In this document: one piece after another, positions 30,724-40,717 of the stretch
How positions within the stretch are numbered: the stretch's first letter is position 1
Layout of the letters: every line of letters begins with the position of its first letter
Assembly: GCA_001766655.1 (NCBI GenBank)
Contig: MJCC01000005.1
Span: 166,072-230,071, forward strand
Direction of reading: 5' to 3'
DNA from: Phytomonas francai
Taxonomy: Eukaryota; Euglenozoa; Kinetoplastea; Trypanosomatida; Trypanosomatidae
DNA: 64,000 bases
Program-made: the position numbers and the translations under genes
The notes under the pieces: model-generated
Databases searched by the model: none
Told to the model about the DNA's origin: nothing
What the model saw: the letters and a program-made list of their open reading frames with translations, nothing else

Positions 30724-33700
30724 TTATGTTTCGGAAAGGTTTTCCGTAGTGCATCCATCTATAAGGTCCTCGAGCTCATCGATTGTTTTAGGTATGTTGT
30801 TGAGCGTCAACCGACGCACCACCGGGTTCTGGCGCTCGTGCTCAGCCGCATAGACTTCACTAAGCGTAGGATATGATTGCTGTGGTACACGACTGCTGGC
30901 AAAAGGGTCCTCCACATCCAGGAACATTCGAAATTTAGCCATTTCCTCAGCATTATAACCTCGATCCAGATGAGTTGCGAACACAATACACCGGCTCGGG
31001 TCTACGTGAATTTTTCTGGCCCCAAAGAAGAACAAATCCAGATGTGGCCGCCCTCTAATCCCTTGCTCCTGCGCCTCCTCACCATCAATGTAAGCAACAA
31101 AGTAGTTTGAAAGCTCGACTCGTTGTTGTAAAAGCCTTTTGAGAGATCGGCTATACGTTGCAACGCACGTGGCCAAGCCGTTTTGCGAGAGACCCTGAAT
31201 CAGTCGGAGGAGGTTCCGGTTGAGAGGGGGAGCTGACTTCTCAAAAAGTTCCGACAACTCGGCTACTTTGGCGTTTGCCAAACCGAAAACAGTCTCTACA
31301 ATTTCAGCATCGCTAGGCGCACCGAGGTCGAGTACTATTCCACGATCGAGCAAAACGTTATTGATACCAATATAAGTAATTTCCTTCTCCTCGGACTGAT
31401 ACAGCACTTTTTCAATAAACTCGCTCGGGCTCAGGGGGGGGATGTCGAGATGATGCAGGGTACGATAGTTCTCAAAAAAGTTCTCAAGGATCCGGTACCA
31501 GGAGAGGTAGCTCAATTCGTAAAAGTTCTCAAACAAACACTCCGGCAGGAAAACCGCGCCCTCCAGGCACCCCATTGGGCTATGACTAATACGAGGAATG
31601 GTCAACCGCAGCGTTGCCTGGCATCGGCGGAAGCCGGTGTGTAGGTGGATTCGGTTCTTCGTTGCGCCATGAATAAAGCGCACACTATCACCCGAAATGA
31701 GTTCATAAGTTAGAACCTCTGCGTTCAGCGACGTCTTGAGGGTTGCACCACGCCAGTGCACGACAAAGGAGTACCCCTTCGTGCAGGGGGGCAAAATCGG
31801 GTTCAGCCTCAGTCCATGCCGCGCTATGCTCACCCCACCAATTCCGCAAATAAAGCACAAAAATGCGGCCGCCATCGCGCTGAAGTGTAACCCCTCCTGA
31901 TCGGAAAATATATTATCAAGATCCAGGTGGAGCAGGGAACGCAACAGCGGGATGGGCCGCGCTAAATTGCCCCTCGCGCGGCACTGTGCGATGCTCACCA
32001 ACGCTAAAGACTCGGGCGAATCGAGCGTGCAGAGTGGGGAGTAATACGATAAGTTGCGCTCAAATTGGTAAGTTTCGAACTGCTCATGGTACATGAACAT
32101 TCCAAGGAGTACGTCGGGCACATTCACAACTTTTCGACGATAGATTGAAAGTGGGTGGTAGTTGAGATGCAGTGGATGCTTGCATTCTCCCTTCCATGGG
32201 GGAAGAGTATCAAAATAGTCGTGCACCATGTAGACGCCGCTTTGATCGGTTTTAATCTGTATCGCCTCAGAAGCCTCCTGCATTTCTCTGATGTCTTCTT
32301 GCGTCAAATGGAGCTTCTGAAGTAATGGTTCGACCACCTCACCAAGCACCTCCTCTGATTCTTTGAAGAACTGGGCCGCCAGCCGTAAATGCTGTTGCAC
32401 TGACAAGTTAACATAAAAGTTTCCCGGGGAGGAATCATTATACGTATCCATGCCGAAAAAGTTATCTAGGCGAAACATGGTACACCCGTAGAACCACTTC
32501 CCCAACTTTGGCCATACACGAGCCGTCTCCAGCATCAACTCCAACAACATCAGACGCTGATTGGTTGTAATATTGCCCACAGCAATGAGGTAAAGATGGA
32601 TAAGATACCCGATTTCGGCGTTAATGTAGCGTTTGGGGGATGTGATGCCGAAGAAGGATTTTGATATCCCTTCGCTCATTGTGTGACTTGGGTATAACGC
32701 ACCGTGAGATAAGAATAACGTTTCAGAAGCACTCCGGCGTGCCTGAGGCAACATGCGATGGAAGAACTTGAGAAGGTTGAAGGCGCTTTTTGGATCAACA
32801 AGGGTGTAATATATGCCATAGTAGATATATTGTGAAAGATTTGAATCAAATCCCTTGTTAACGCAGGACCACCCAGATAGCATGACGCCATTGGTTAGAT
32901 TCCGGCTAATGTTGTGGAGACGATAAGCGGCGTAAAACAAGCCTAGATTAGTGCGGTTTGGAACAAGTTCTACCTCCAAATCAAGATTCAGATGGTAGGT
33001 GGACCAGAATTCATCCATCAATGCTTTATTCTCACGCACTATATCAGCAACAGGTGTGAAACTACGCCTGATGTTGCCTTTCGCATTGACACTGTGCCGC
33101 GCCTGGAAGGTTATTATCACGCTCGTGGGAACGTTATCCTTGGGAAGCATATAGGTAAAATATTTTTCGACGACAAACCGACGCTTGCGTTTGTTAAAAG
33201 AATCAAAGGCAAGGAAGGAAGATAAATGGCTGCGAGTGCCGTTGATAGGATTGCTTTCACAGAACGCGGGAGTAAACGACGGAAACGGACGCGAATCCTT
33301 ATCGTTTGTATATGAGATGTCGTGACGGTTCATCAAGAGCGAAGTCATACCCTCATCGGAGTCATCATGCACTGTCGCTTTAATTTGTGAAGGAATGTGA
33401 TGAGAGACCATGTTGCTATCCGTCACCACACATTGCACATCCGTTGTGGTACCAATCACAATGTTCGAGAGTAACGAGCGCTGCCACAGCTCATCCATCT
33501 GCTCCGACCCAACCACCTCCCACTCATCAATGTCCACAGTCAGGATTGCGGCAAACTCGGTTTTGTAAGACTTAGGTAAATTTGCGAAGGTACCAGAATG
33601 GTCGCGTACGTCAAGACAATCAATGCTGCCATCCAGCGTCTTAGAAATAAGGGTTGGAACCGGGTGAGTATCATCAAAATCAGACACTGGGGAGGTCGAT

Positions 33701-34218
33701 CTGATGACTCTGAAATTTTTATAGCATAGTTGGGCACTCCACGCACCCAGATCCGAATTGTCCACGACACGAGTGTACTCAGTGTCGAAAACTAGAGATC
33801 CATCCGAACTCGTTACATCCTGAGACAGGCTCCGGTATGTCCCATCCCTTAGGCTTAGCCTACGCAATGGGATCGATGAAAAGGCAGCAAACTCTCCGTC
33901 CACGACACAATCTAAAGATAAGATGCATATTCGAGTCCCGTTATGAGATTGTGGAACCGGGGTCGAGGAGGGGATGCAGTTCTGGTGCTCTACTGTATTC
34001 ATGGCATCATTAAAAATCACAGCCGTCTCAGCATACACTTCATTGTCACTATGCTGGTGCAATCCGATATTGCCATTAGTGCTGTACATAACACTATCTA
34101 TAACGTTGTTACAAATGCATGGACTCGCTTCAGAGCAGGTAACCATATCCATGTCCTCTAGGGAAAAGGCGGACTTCGTGGGAATCCTGTAGTCCCACGC
34201 AAGAACTGGATTGATCAT
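30724..34218 (-). CDS. GH65-HAD fusion protein with degenerate active sites
   Basis: A 1164-residue fusion starting at ATG 34218. After an N-terminal region of about 330 residues, including a beta-rich GH65-type domain, residues about 385-860 follow the glycoside hydrolase/phosphorylase family 65 (alpha/alpha)6 barrel: RYINAEIGYLIHLY, LLELMLETARVWPKLGKWF, NFYVNLSVQQHLRLAAQFF, ERNLSYYSPLCTLDSPESLAL and EGLHFSAMAAAF. The C-terminal 220 residues follow the HAD/beta-phosphoglucomutase fold. GH65 maltose or trehalose phosphorylases make glucose 1-phosphate and beta-phosphoglucomutase consumes it, so the fusion is metabolically sensible. But the general acid in GPDEY is lost (GMDTY, about 589), the KQAD motif is NVPD, the HAD nucleophile motif DLDG is GINN (about 953), and the later Lys and acidic motifs are also changed (GRPHLD, VFATHLD). 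It is probably a sugar-binding or regulatory pseudoenzyme. Confidence 0.8.
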   Translation of the reverse strand: MINPVLAWDYRIPTKSAFSLEDMDMVTCSEASPCICNNVIDSVMYSTNGNIGLHQHSDNEVYAETAVIFNDAMNTVEHQNCIPSSTPVPQSHNGTRICILSLDCVVDGEFAAFSSIPLRRLSLRDGTYRSLSQDVTSSDGSLVFDTEYTRVVDNSDLGAWSAQLCYKNFRVIRSTSPVSDFDDTHPVPTLISKTLDGSIDCLDVRDHSGTFANLPKSYKTEFAAILTVDIDEWEVVGSEQMDELWQRSLLSNIVIGTTTDVQCVVTDSNMVSHHIPSQIKATVHDDSDEGMTSLLMNRHDISYTNDKDSRPFPSFTPAFCESNPINGTRSHLSSFLAFDSFNKRKRRFVVEKYFTYMLPKDNVPTSVIITFQARHSVNAKGNIRRSFTPVADIVRENKALMDEFWSTYHLNLDLEVELVPNRTNLGLFYAAYRLHNISRNLTNGVMLSGWSCVNKGFDSNLSQYIYYGIYYTLVDPKSAFNLLKFFHRMLPQARRSASETLFLSHGALYPSHTMSEGISKSFFGITSPKRYINAEIGYLIHLYLIAVGNITTNQRLMLLELMLETARVWPKLGKWFYGCTMFRLDNFFGMDTYNDSSPGNFYVNLSVQQHLRLAAQFFKESEEVLGEVVEPLLQKLHLTQEDIREMQEASEAIQIKTDQSGVYMVHDYFDTLPPWKGECKHPLHLNYHPLSIYRRKVVNVPDVLLGMFMYHEQFETYQFERNLSYYSPLCTLDSPESLALVSIAQCRARGNLARPIPLLRSLLHLDLDNIFSDQEGLHFSAMAAAFLCFICGIGGVSIARHGLRLNPILPPCTKGYSFVVHWRGATLKTSLNAEVLTYELISGDSVRFIHGATKNRIHLHTGFRRCQATLRLTIPRISHSPMGCLEGAVFLPECLFENFYELSYLSWYRILENFFENYRTLHHLDIPPLSPSEFIEKVLYQSEEKEITYIGINNVLLDRGIVLDLGAPSDAEIVETVFGLANAKVAELSELFEKSAPPLNRNLLRLIQGLSQNGLATCVATYSRSLKRLLQQRVELSNYFVAYIDGEEAQEQGIRGRPHLDLFFFGARKIHVDPSRCIVFATHLDRGYNAEEMAKFRMFLDVEDPFASSRVPQQSYPTLSEVYAAEHERQNPVVRRLTLNNIPKTIDELEDLIDGCTTENLSET

Positions 34219-35290
34219 TTCAAACCTAACGCATAAACTAAACTAGAGTTATTTGAACAGAAGCAAATAGTCGTGAATAACTTCCCCTAAGTATACACGA
34301 TAACAAGTTCACCTTACAAAAAGCAAATAAAAAAATTGCGTCCACACAGATTCTTGCCTGTATGGAGTTAAATTCGTTAATGGTTACCCTGAGAACACTA
34401 TGGTGAATCTAAATATAAAATGAGATGGAAGTAAAAAGCGATGAACAACTATAAATTAAATTGTTAAATAACCTAGTCACAAGTCTGACCCCTTATTATA
34501 CTTGTTAAATTTTTGGAAATGAGGAAAAAAGCGCTTTCATCGCTTTCAAATCCACCACCCCCATCCCCTTCCTTTCTCCTCTCTACCATATAGAATTTTT
34601 TTGGAGATTCTTTGAAAAGCAACGTACTTTCTTTTGAAAAAGAAAAGTATGCATGATAATTAAAAAGCTGAATAAACAACAAAGTGATTAAAGAAAAAAG
34701 AAAATATAAGAAAAAATAATTAACAAAGCTTTTGCCATACTATCACCCTTGTTACTCTTTTTTAGATAAGCATTCAAAAAAGAATAATAAACACTTAAGT
34801 CTATCCAAAAAAAAAAAAAACCATCCTATCTATCTTGCATTGAACCTTTAGATAGATATATCTATAGATAGATATATCGGTTGTTTATTAGACCAAATAC
34901 GAGTCTTTAATAAGCTTAGTTATCGTCTTTTTTTCCTCATGAAAAGGTAAAATGACTATATTATTTTCTATAACCTTTCTAAATCTAGATCTTGCAGAGG
35001 CTATCATACCCTTCACTGAAAAGGATGAAATATGCTTCACCGCCATATTTGGTATCTAATGTAATCTAATGATTCTATGTTGGAAGAAAACCAAAAACCG
35101 TAGCAGCCTCTGAAATTATTTTCCCACCTGAAGAATTTGTCACCTACTCTAGATGAAGTTTGCACCCGTATCTTTTCGATATATTCATCATTTCAAAAGA
35201 TCGGTCTTTTCCCCCCATTCCATCGCCTGAACACTAGGGGACAATGATGTCTGATGTTACGCTTGCATGGCCTCCGTACAAGTTCCAGTA
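34219..35290. other. Intergenic DNA with small direct repeat
   Basis: AT-rich. It holds a 21-base plus-strand pyrimidine run at 34564-34584, purine-rich DNA at about 34688-34719, an A-run around 34807-34820 and a two-copy 14-bp direct repeat at 34849-34878. No gene seen. Confidence 0.55.
34849..34878. repeat. Two-copy 14-bp direct repeat
   Basis: TAGATAGATATATC occurs at 34849-34862 and again at 34865-34878, separated by TA (period 16). It lies in intergenic DNA. Confidence 0.85.
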
Positions 35291-38200
35291 CTATGGGCAA
35301 AAAGTCGAAATGTGTGCGTTCACCCGCTCGGAGTACAGCACCGTTCCCACAGCCGCGGAGATCGAGAGCGGGTGCTGTGGGGCGTGCTCGCCCCCTCCCT
35401 TTGCTGGCCCGCCGCGCGTAGAGATGACCTCAGAAAGGGAGCCCGGCCGCCCCCGCTGCTTTGCGGGCTGCGCGAAGTAGAAGTAGTCGTCGTCCGCGTC
35501 TGCAGAGCACGGGAAGGCAGCGGCGGTAGCCACACTCACGGCCTGCTGCCCCGCCGGGCGCACGCACTCCCGGTAGTACTCCGGATTGACCGCGAAGGGT
35601 CCCGGCGCGATGCTGATCGCTGACGGGGCTGAAGGATTATCCTGCGCAGCGTCCCTGCTAACGGCGCTTGGAACCGTATGCGTGCAAGCAGGCGCCGCCG
35701 CGGTGGGGGAGAGATGCATGGAAGGCCCCGGCGCGATCGATACCGACACCTCAGTACTTGCCGAGGGAGGAAAAGGGTAGTCTAACACTACCTCTGGGAC
35801 CCACAAGGAGAAATCGGAGGCTCCTAAAACAGGAGACACGTCGGGCGACGGGGCTAGTGCCCACGAATTTGCGTAGCGCTTATGATCCGGAAGAGCCCAC
35901 TGATTCCAAGAGAGATGCCTTTTCAGAGGCCGAGTCTCCATGTCAACAGCTTTCACAACCACCGGTTGTGGTGCGTCATCAGAAACCGCTACGACCACGG
36001 CGTCGTTGGTGCATGTCCTACCAGTCTGGGAGTTCGATCCCTGGCGCCCACACAAAAACTCTGCACTGACGAGCGGCACCACGTCCGGCGGCGGGCTTAC
36101 CGCTGCTGTGCTTTTCTCCGGCAACACGTCGTACAAATCTGTTTCCCGGGCATCCCTCTCAATGCGGAGAGGGCAAAGGATCTGTGAGTGCGGCACAGCC
36201 TCCCTAGGTGGCGCCGCGGCTCCCATCGCCTCGTCAGACCGCGCAGGACCTTCTTCCTCTTGCAGACCTCCTCCCCCCTCCTTCTGTACGTCATTATTGC
36301 TGAGTTTTCGAGAACCCGCTGAGTCTTTCAAAGCTCGAATCGTTGACAATCCAGGGGCGTCCATGCTCCTCTCACCAACTAGCTTCGATGAAGAGCGGAC
36401 GCGCAGTCCCCTTGCTGTGTGCAACGACGAGCCACTTCGAGGACTAGCCGAACACGCCCTCATCATAGAACGTTTTCGCGCCTTGGGCGTCAAAGTCACT
36501 TTGGGTGTCAGCTGCTTGGCGCCGGATGCGGAAAGGAAACGGGAGGTAAGACTCTGAATCAGAGCCGTGAGCTGACGCAATAGATGCTCATAAAGCTTTC
36601 TCAATAGTGGGTCCTGTGGGGTATCGGAGGCCTTGTCCCCATGCCCACCATTCGGACCCAATAAACTTACCTTCGACGCCATTCTTTCCATTTTTACCTT
36701 TGCTTCGGCCAAGGGTAGGAGCTTAAAGAGTGATATTACATGTTTCGGTGATACAGAAGAGGCTCCAAGGTTCACACCTTCTACTATACTTTCGAAAGAC
36801 TTGCTAGGATGATCATGTACAGCTAAAGATTCAATTGGGATATGAGGTGCTGGAGCTTCTGGTGTCGTTGCGATGACGGGAACGAGGGGTCGCATGGGTG
36901 CATTCAGCGGCGGTACAACTAGCCGTTCCGCAGTATTCAGAGTAGGAGCATTAGCAACGTTGCCGCTAACAATCGCTACTTGATTTGAACCCTCTCTACT
37001 GCTGCTGAACGTGCTTTCACTATCTGAAGACGACGTCAGGAGGCGGCCTTTATGCACCGGTGGGGCAGGAATCAACACTTGCGTAGACGCCACTGGGAGA
37101 TCAACCTTTCCAGATAATGAATCTTCTGTGGAAAGCACAGCTTGCGACTTACCTGTCGGAGGTTGCTTCGCTTCTGAGCTACTCAACGCATCGGTGAATT
37201 CGAGAGCTGCGGTCTGAACGGCTGCCGCGAGTTCGGCGACTTTCAGCAAGAGTGAGGTCGAGTTCTGGGGTGCGTGCTGGCTTAGCAGGGTCTTCACTGC
37301 TGTTGTCTCGTCAAACCCAACTGCGGCGGGAACCAGCACCGGCTGCTCTACCAGATTACTCATCGCGATAATAGCGGCGTTTTCTCCATTCACCAAGGAC
37401 GACGAGGCGCTGGAGTCATGGGCCCAAGCAGTCTGCCCCTGCAAGGATGGTTGCACTGCCAAGTTTGCAGGGATTTCCAGAGCAGCTGAAGGCTGGGGAA
37501 TCGTTCCCGCAGTGGTCTCGACCTGCTTCGTCTCTGGACGCTGATCAACCCCGTGCTTGCAGTGTTCTTCAAGCTTCTTGGCATTTTTTGCAATAGTGCC
37601 TGCTCGCTCCTTAAGAACATGCCACTCCTTCTCAACAATTGAGACGGTAGCTTTTTCGGGATCCGTGCAATGACCCACCCCCAAGATCCGCATGAGGGGC
37701 TGCGCCACCTGAGGACGCAGCGGTGCCGAGCTGCCAGCCATTTTACCAGAGGAGGCTGTGCGTAAAGTAGCTTCGTGTGGTGTGGACCCCTCAAGTGCTC
37801 GTTTGGCGTGGCCGCTGTGTCTATCGATAGAGTAGTTCCTGCGCGGCGTTTTAACCGTCAAGACTTTATCGTATTTCTCAGTCAACGTCTTTATCACCTC
37901 TTTATGCCTCTCTGCGGCCGCTACAAGATTATCCACTCGGCGCGTGACGAACTTATTAGTAATACGATTCATTTCGCGAGTGAAGCTGTTAACAGTATCA
38001 TGCATCTTTGCGACGGCCTCAATAAAACCATTTTTTTCCTCCCAATGTACCCTTCGCAGGGACTTGTTAAGCCTTTTCATGAGTGACAACTGACTATTAA
38101 TGCTCTGAAGGATCTGTTTAATCACAACACGGCGGAGAGGCTTTGCCGCAGAATAGTCTTCAAGTTTCCGCCCAGCACCCCTCGAACGGTTCTTTGTCTT

Positions 38201-40342
38201 AAAAGCAGTAACATTTGATGAGGAACCTTTCATGGATTTGACGACATCCCGCATCTGACGGCTCAGAGAAGTGCATTCCTCGAGAATTCGCACGCGGGCC
38301 TCCCGATCTGGCACATGGCCTGGAAAGGAGTTCATGTTGTAGGAAGTGAAACTGTTGCAGCACTCCTCGCTTCGCTCCATAAGGAGCTCAATCTGCTCGG
38401 GGTCAAGATACAACGTCGGCTCCATCTCTTCCTTCTCCTCTAGCATAATTTTGTGCATAGTGGAATTGATGGCAGCGTTTCTCTTTTTCAAAAAATCTTC
38501 CTGTCGGTGTACAAATTTTTTGAAGTGCTCGGGCAGCTCGTTGGGGTCCTCCTCAACCCCAAGCTCGTTGACATGCGTCTGATCACCTGCCTTCGCATTC
38601 GCCCGCTTTTCTGATTTCATTGGAAAGGTAAGCACGAAACAGTCATCTAGGACTGAGTAGTGGTCAAAAAAAGAGAGGTCCCCCTCCCTTTTCCCGGCGT
38701 CCGCTCCAGCGCCTTTGCCCTGTCCAACCGTAACGCGAGTAGATGATGACGCGGAGGTGGTACGATAGCGCGGCTCGCCCGCCTGTCGCCACGGGAAGGC
38801 CTCTCGGCTTTCAGAGCGGGGTTTCGCCGGTTTGTGACCCCTCGGGACATTCGTAAGGCCGCCGTAAACGAGAAGGGAATTGTCATCGCCGCAGGCCGCG
38901 CTCGTTGCAAACACCATGGGCGGCAAAGGTGGGGAGGCCGTGAGTTTCGATCGCCACCGATACTCCCCCTCCGGCTTCGGTGTCAAGCACAAGGAGATTG
39001 CCTGTGTCGCGAAATCCGCGCCCTCGTCGAGCGAGGCGGACTCGAAGCCACCTATCACGAGCATATAGCCCCCAACCACGCACGCCGTATGGCCCGCACG
39101 GGGCAGGGCCTCCTTCGTGGGCAACCGCTCCCACGTCTCCCTGATGAAATCAAAGGCCCAGGTGTCGTCGCAGCACCGGTTGCGCGCATCGTAGCCGCCG
39201 TACACTATCATATAGTGGCCGTACTGCACGGCAGAGTGCAAATACCGCGGGCCCGGTCCCGCACTCCCGTCCTCCCACCCCCCTTTGCTGCCCTGCTGGT
39301 CCGCGTCAGGGTCCCCGCCCTGGATAAGGTAGGTCTCGTAGCCCGGAAGCCGGATCGCGAGGAGCTGCCCCGAGACGAAGAGCTCCTCCGTCAGGCCGCC
39401 AAAGACGAAGACCCGGTCCTCGAAGGCGACGGCGGTGTGAAAGGCCAGGCGCACGGGCTCGAGCGGCTGAACCGCCCGCCAGCGCTGCCGCTGGAGATCC
39501 ATTTCGAAGAGGAGGGGGACGAATCCGAGGGCCGCGGCGGCCGGGGCGGGGCCGGCGAGGAGCAGCCGCGCCCGCAGCGCGCGCGCGGGGNNNNNNNNNN
39601 NNNNNNNNNNNNNNNNNNNNNNNNNNNNNNNNNNNNNNNNNNNNNNNNNNNNNNNNNNNNNNNNNNNNNNNNNNNNNNNNNNNNNNNNNNNNNNNNNNNN
39701 NNNNNNNNNNNNNNNNNNNNNNNNNNNNNNNNNNNNNNNNNNNNNNNNNNNNNNNNNNNNNNNNNNNNNNNNNNNNNNNNNNNNNNNNNNNNNNNNNNNN
39801 NNNNNNNNNNNNNNNNNNNNNNNNNNNNNNNNNNNNNNNNNNNNNNNNNNNNNNNNNNNNNNNNNNNNNNNNNNNNNNNNNNNNNNNNNNNNNNNNNNNN
39901 NNNNNNNNNNNNNNNNNNNNNNNNNNNNNNNNNNNNNNNNNNNNNNNNNNNNNNNNNNNNNNNNNNNNNNNNNNNNNNNNNNNNNNNNNNNNNNNNNNNN
40001 NNNNNGGCCGGCGGGCCCCCGCGGGAGGGCGTTCAGCACCTCCGCCCAACTCGCCGCAGCCGCGCGGGCGCGGCCGGTGCGGCGGCCGGGCCCGTCCCCC
40101 CCGGGATGGAACCCCACCGACGTATCGATCGCCTCGCCCCTCGAACCCCCTCCTTCGCTACCCTGGGAGTCGTTAGGGACTTCCTCAATGCAAACCCGGA
40201 TGCCATTCCCGACAGAGAGGGAACGGTCTTTCTGCTTTAAGATGTCCTCCACGCGGATAAGGTGGGGGTATAGAGGATGGCCATTGGAGTCTACCAACTC
40301 AATTTGGACATCCTCGTATCCTTGTATCGTATGGCTCTCCAT
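35291..40342 (-). CDS. Kelch-repeat protein with long disordered tail
   Basis: A protein of about 1683 residues starting at ATG 40342, with a 415-base run of N inside it (39591-40005). After a short N-terminal domain and the gap, residues about 290-520 carry kelch blades with the usual Gly-Gly pairs: RVFVFGGL, YMIVYGGYDARNRCCDDTWAF, YMLVIGGFES and LLVYGGLTN. Some blades probably fall in the gap. Residues about 560-800 are charged and helical (KKFVHRQEDFLKKRNAAINS and neighbours), likely coiled coil. The remaining 850 residues are Ser/Pro/Ala-rich and probably disordered. Kelch propellers bind partner proteins; without a BTB or other domain the partner cannot be guessed. Both sides of the gap read in the same frame at the given gap length. 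The gap and its flanks are extremely GC-rich, as is the start of the disordered tail's end near 35400. Confidence 0.82.
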   Translation of the reverse strand: MESHTIQGYEDVQIELVDSNGHPLYPHLIRVEDILKQKDRSLSVGNGIRVCIEEVPNDSQGSEGGGSRGEAIDTSVGFHPGGDGPGRRTGRARAAAASWAEVLNALPRGPAGXXXXXXXXXXXXXXXXXXXXXXXXXXXXXXXXXXXXXXXXXXXXXXXXXXXXXXXXXXXXXXXXXXXXXXXXXXXXXXXXXXXXXXXXXXXXXXXXXXXXXXXXXXXXXXXXXXXXXXXXXXXXXXXXXXXXXXXXXXXPARALRARLLLAGPAPAAAALGFVPLLFEMDLQRQRWRAVQPLEPVRLAFHTAVAFEDRVFVFGGLTEELFVSGQLLAIRLPGYETYLIQGGDPDADQQGSKGGWEDGSAGPGPRYLHSAVQYGHYMIVYGGYDARNRCCDDTWAFDFIRETWERLPTKEALPRAGHTACVVGGYMLVIGGFESASLDEGADFATQAISLCLTPKPEGEYRWRSKLTASPPLPPMVFATSAACGDDNSLLVYGGLTNVPRGHKPAKPRSESREAFPWRQAGEPRYRTTSASSSTRVTVGQGKGAGADAGKREGDLSFFDHYSVLDDCFVLTFPMKSEKRANAKAGDQTHVNELGVEEDPNELPEHFKKFVHRQEDFLKKRNAAINSTMHKIMLEEKEEMEPTLYLDPEQIELLMERSEECCNSFTSYNMNSFPGHVPDREARVRILEECTSLSRQMRDVVKSMKGSSSNVTAFKTKNRSRGAGRKLEDYSAAKPLRRVVIKQILQSINSQLSLMKRLNKSLRRVHWEEKNGFIEAVAKMHDTVNSFTREMNRITNKFVTRRVDNLVAAAERHKEVIKTLTEKYDKVLTVKTPRRNYSIDRHSGHAKRALEGSTPHEATLRTASSGKMAGSSAPLRPQVAQPLMRILGVGHCTDPEKATVSIVEKEWHVLKERAGTIAKNAKKLEEHCKHGVDQRPETKQVETTAGTIPQPSAALEIPANLAVQPSLQGQTAWAHDSSASSSLVNGENAAIIAMSNLVEQPVLVPAAVGFDETTAVKTLLSQHAPQNSTSLLLKVAELAAAVQTAALEFTDALSSSEAKQPPTGKSQAVLSTEDSLSGKVDLPVASTQVLIPAPPVHKGRLLTSSSDSESTFSSSREGSNQVAIVSGNVANAPTLNTAERLVVPPLNAPMRPLVPVIATTPEAPAPHIPIESLAVHDHPSKSFESIVEGVNLGASSVSPKHVISLFKLLPLAEAKVKMERMASKVSLLGPNGGHGDKASDTPQDPLLRKLYEHLLRQLTALIQSLTSRFLSASGAKQLTPKVTLTPKARKRSMMRACSASPRSGSSLHTARGLRVRSSSKLVGERSMDAPGLSTIRALKDSAGSRKLSNNDVQKEGGGGLQEEEGPARSDEAMGAAAPPREAVPHSQILCPLRIERDARETDLYDVLPEKSTAAVSPPPDVVPLVSAEFLCGRQGSNSQTGRTCTNDAVVVAVSDDAPQPVVVKAVDMETRPLKRHLSWNQWALPDHKRYANSWALAPSPDVSPVLGASDFSLWVPEVVLDYPFPPSASTEVSVSIAPGPSMHLSPTAAAPACTHTVPSAVSRDAAQDNPSAPSAISIAPGPFAVNPEYYRECVRPAGQQAVSVATAAAFPCSADADDDYFYFAQPAKQRGRPGSLSEVISTRGGPAKGGGEHAPQHPLSISAAVGTVLYSERVNAHISTFCP
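39591..40005. other. Assembly gap (415 N)
   Basis: A run of 415 unresolved bases within the kelch gene, flanked by very GC-rich sequence on both sides. The frame of the kelch protein is open on each side and consistent with the stated length modulo three, which suggests the length is right or nearly so. Confidence 1.
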
Positions 40343-40717
40343 ACAAGTAATATTTTTGTATTTTAAAAAAATGGAAAACTTTGAGAACAGTGTTATAAAA
40401 TAAAAGAAAAAAGACCTTCTTGTAAGACTCTAATGCGTCTTCTTCCAGGCACCGGGTCGAGGTCGGGGGGGGGGGGATAAAAATGGAAAGCAGTAACGCA
40501 ACGAAACCAAAAGGCAACTCGAAAGAATAAGCACAAAATTAAAAACCTAATAAAGTTATCGGATTTCATTTTTCCATCTCGATGAATATTTCTCACATTT
40601 TAAAAAAATGTGGAAACGTTTCATCAGAAAAGCATTTTACAACTGCTCACTCCATGGTGCTCCTTCCTTACACACCCTGTGTGGGTGTTCCTCTTTGTTC
40701 CCTTCTCTTTCGGTGAG
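40343..40717. other. Intergenic DNA with G12 run
   Basis: A 13-base purine run at 40402-40414 and a G12 run at 40465-40476 give pyrimidine tracts on the coding strand 60-135 bases before the kelch ATG, a suitable distance for a trans-splice acceptor. No gene. Confidence 0.6.

Noticed and set aside
36025..36055. tRNA T-arm-like sequence (GAGTTCGATCCC) inside the kelch gene
   Set aside because: The flanking bases do not pair into a T stem or acceptor stem, and the spot is inside a coding frame.
38834..40240. 468-codon plus-strand frame through the N gap
   Set aside because: It overlaps the kelch gene, runs through unresolved bases and lacks recognisable domains.
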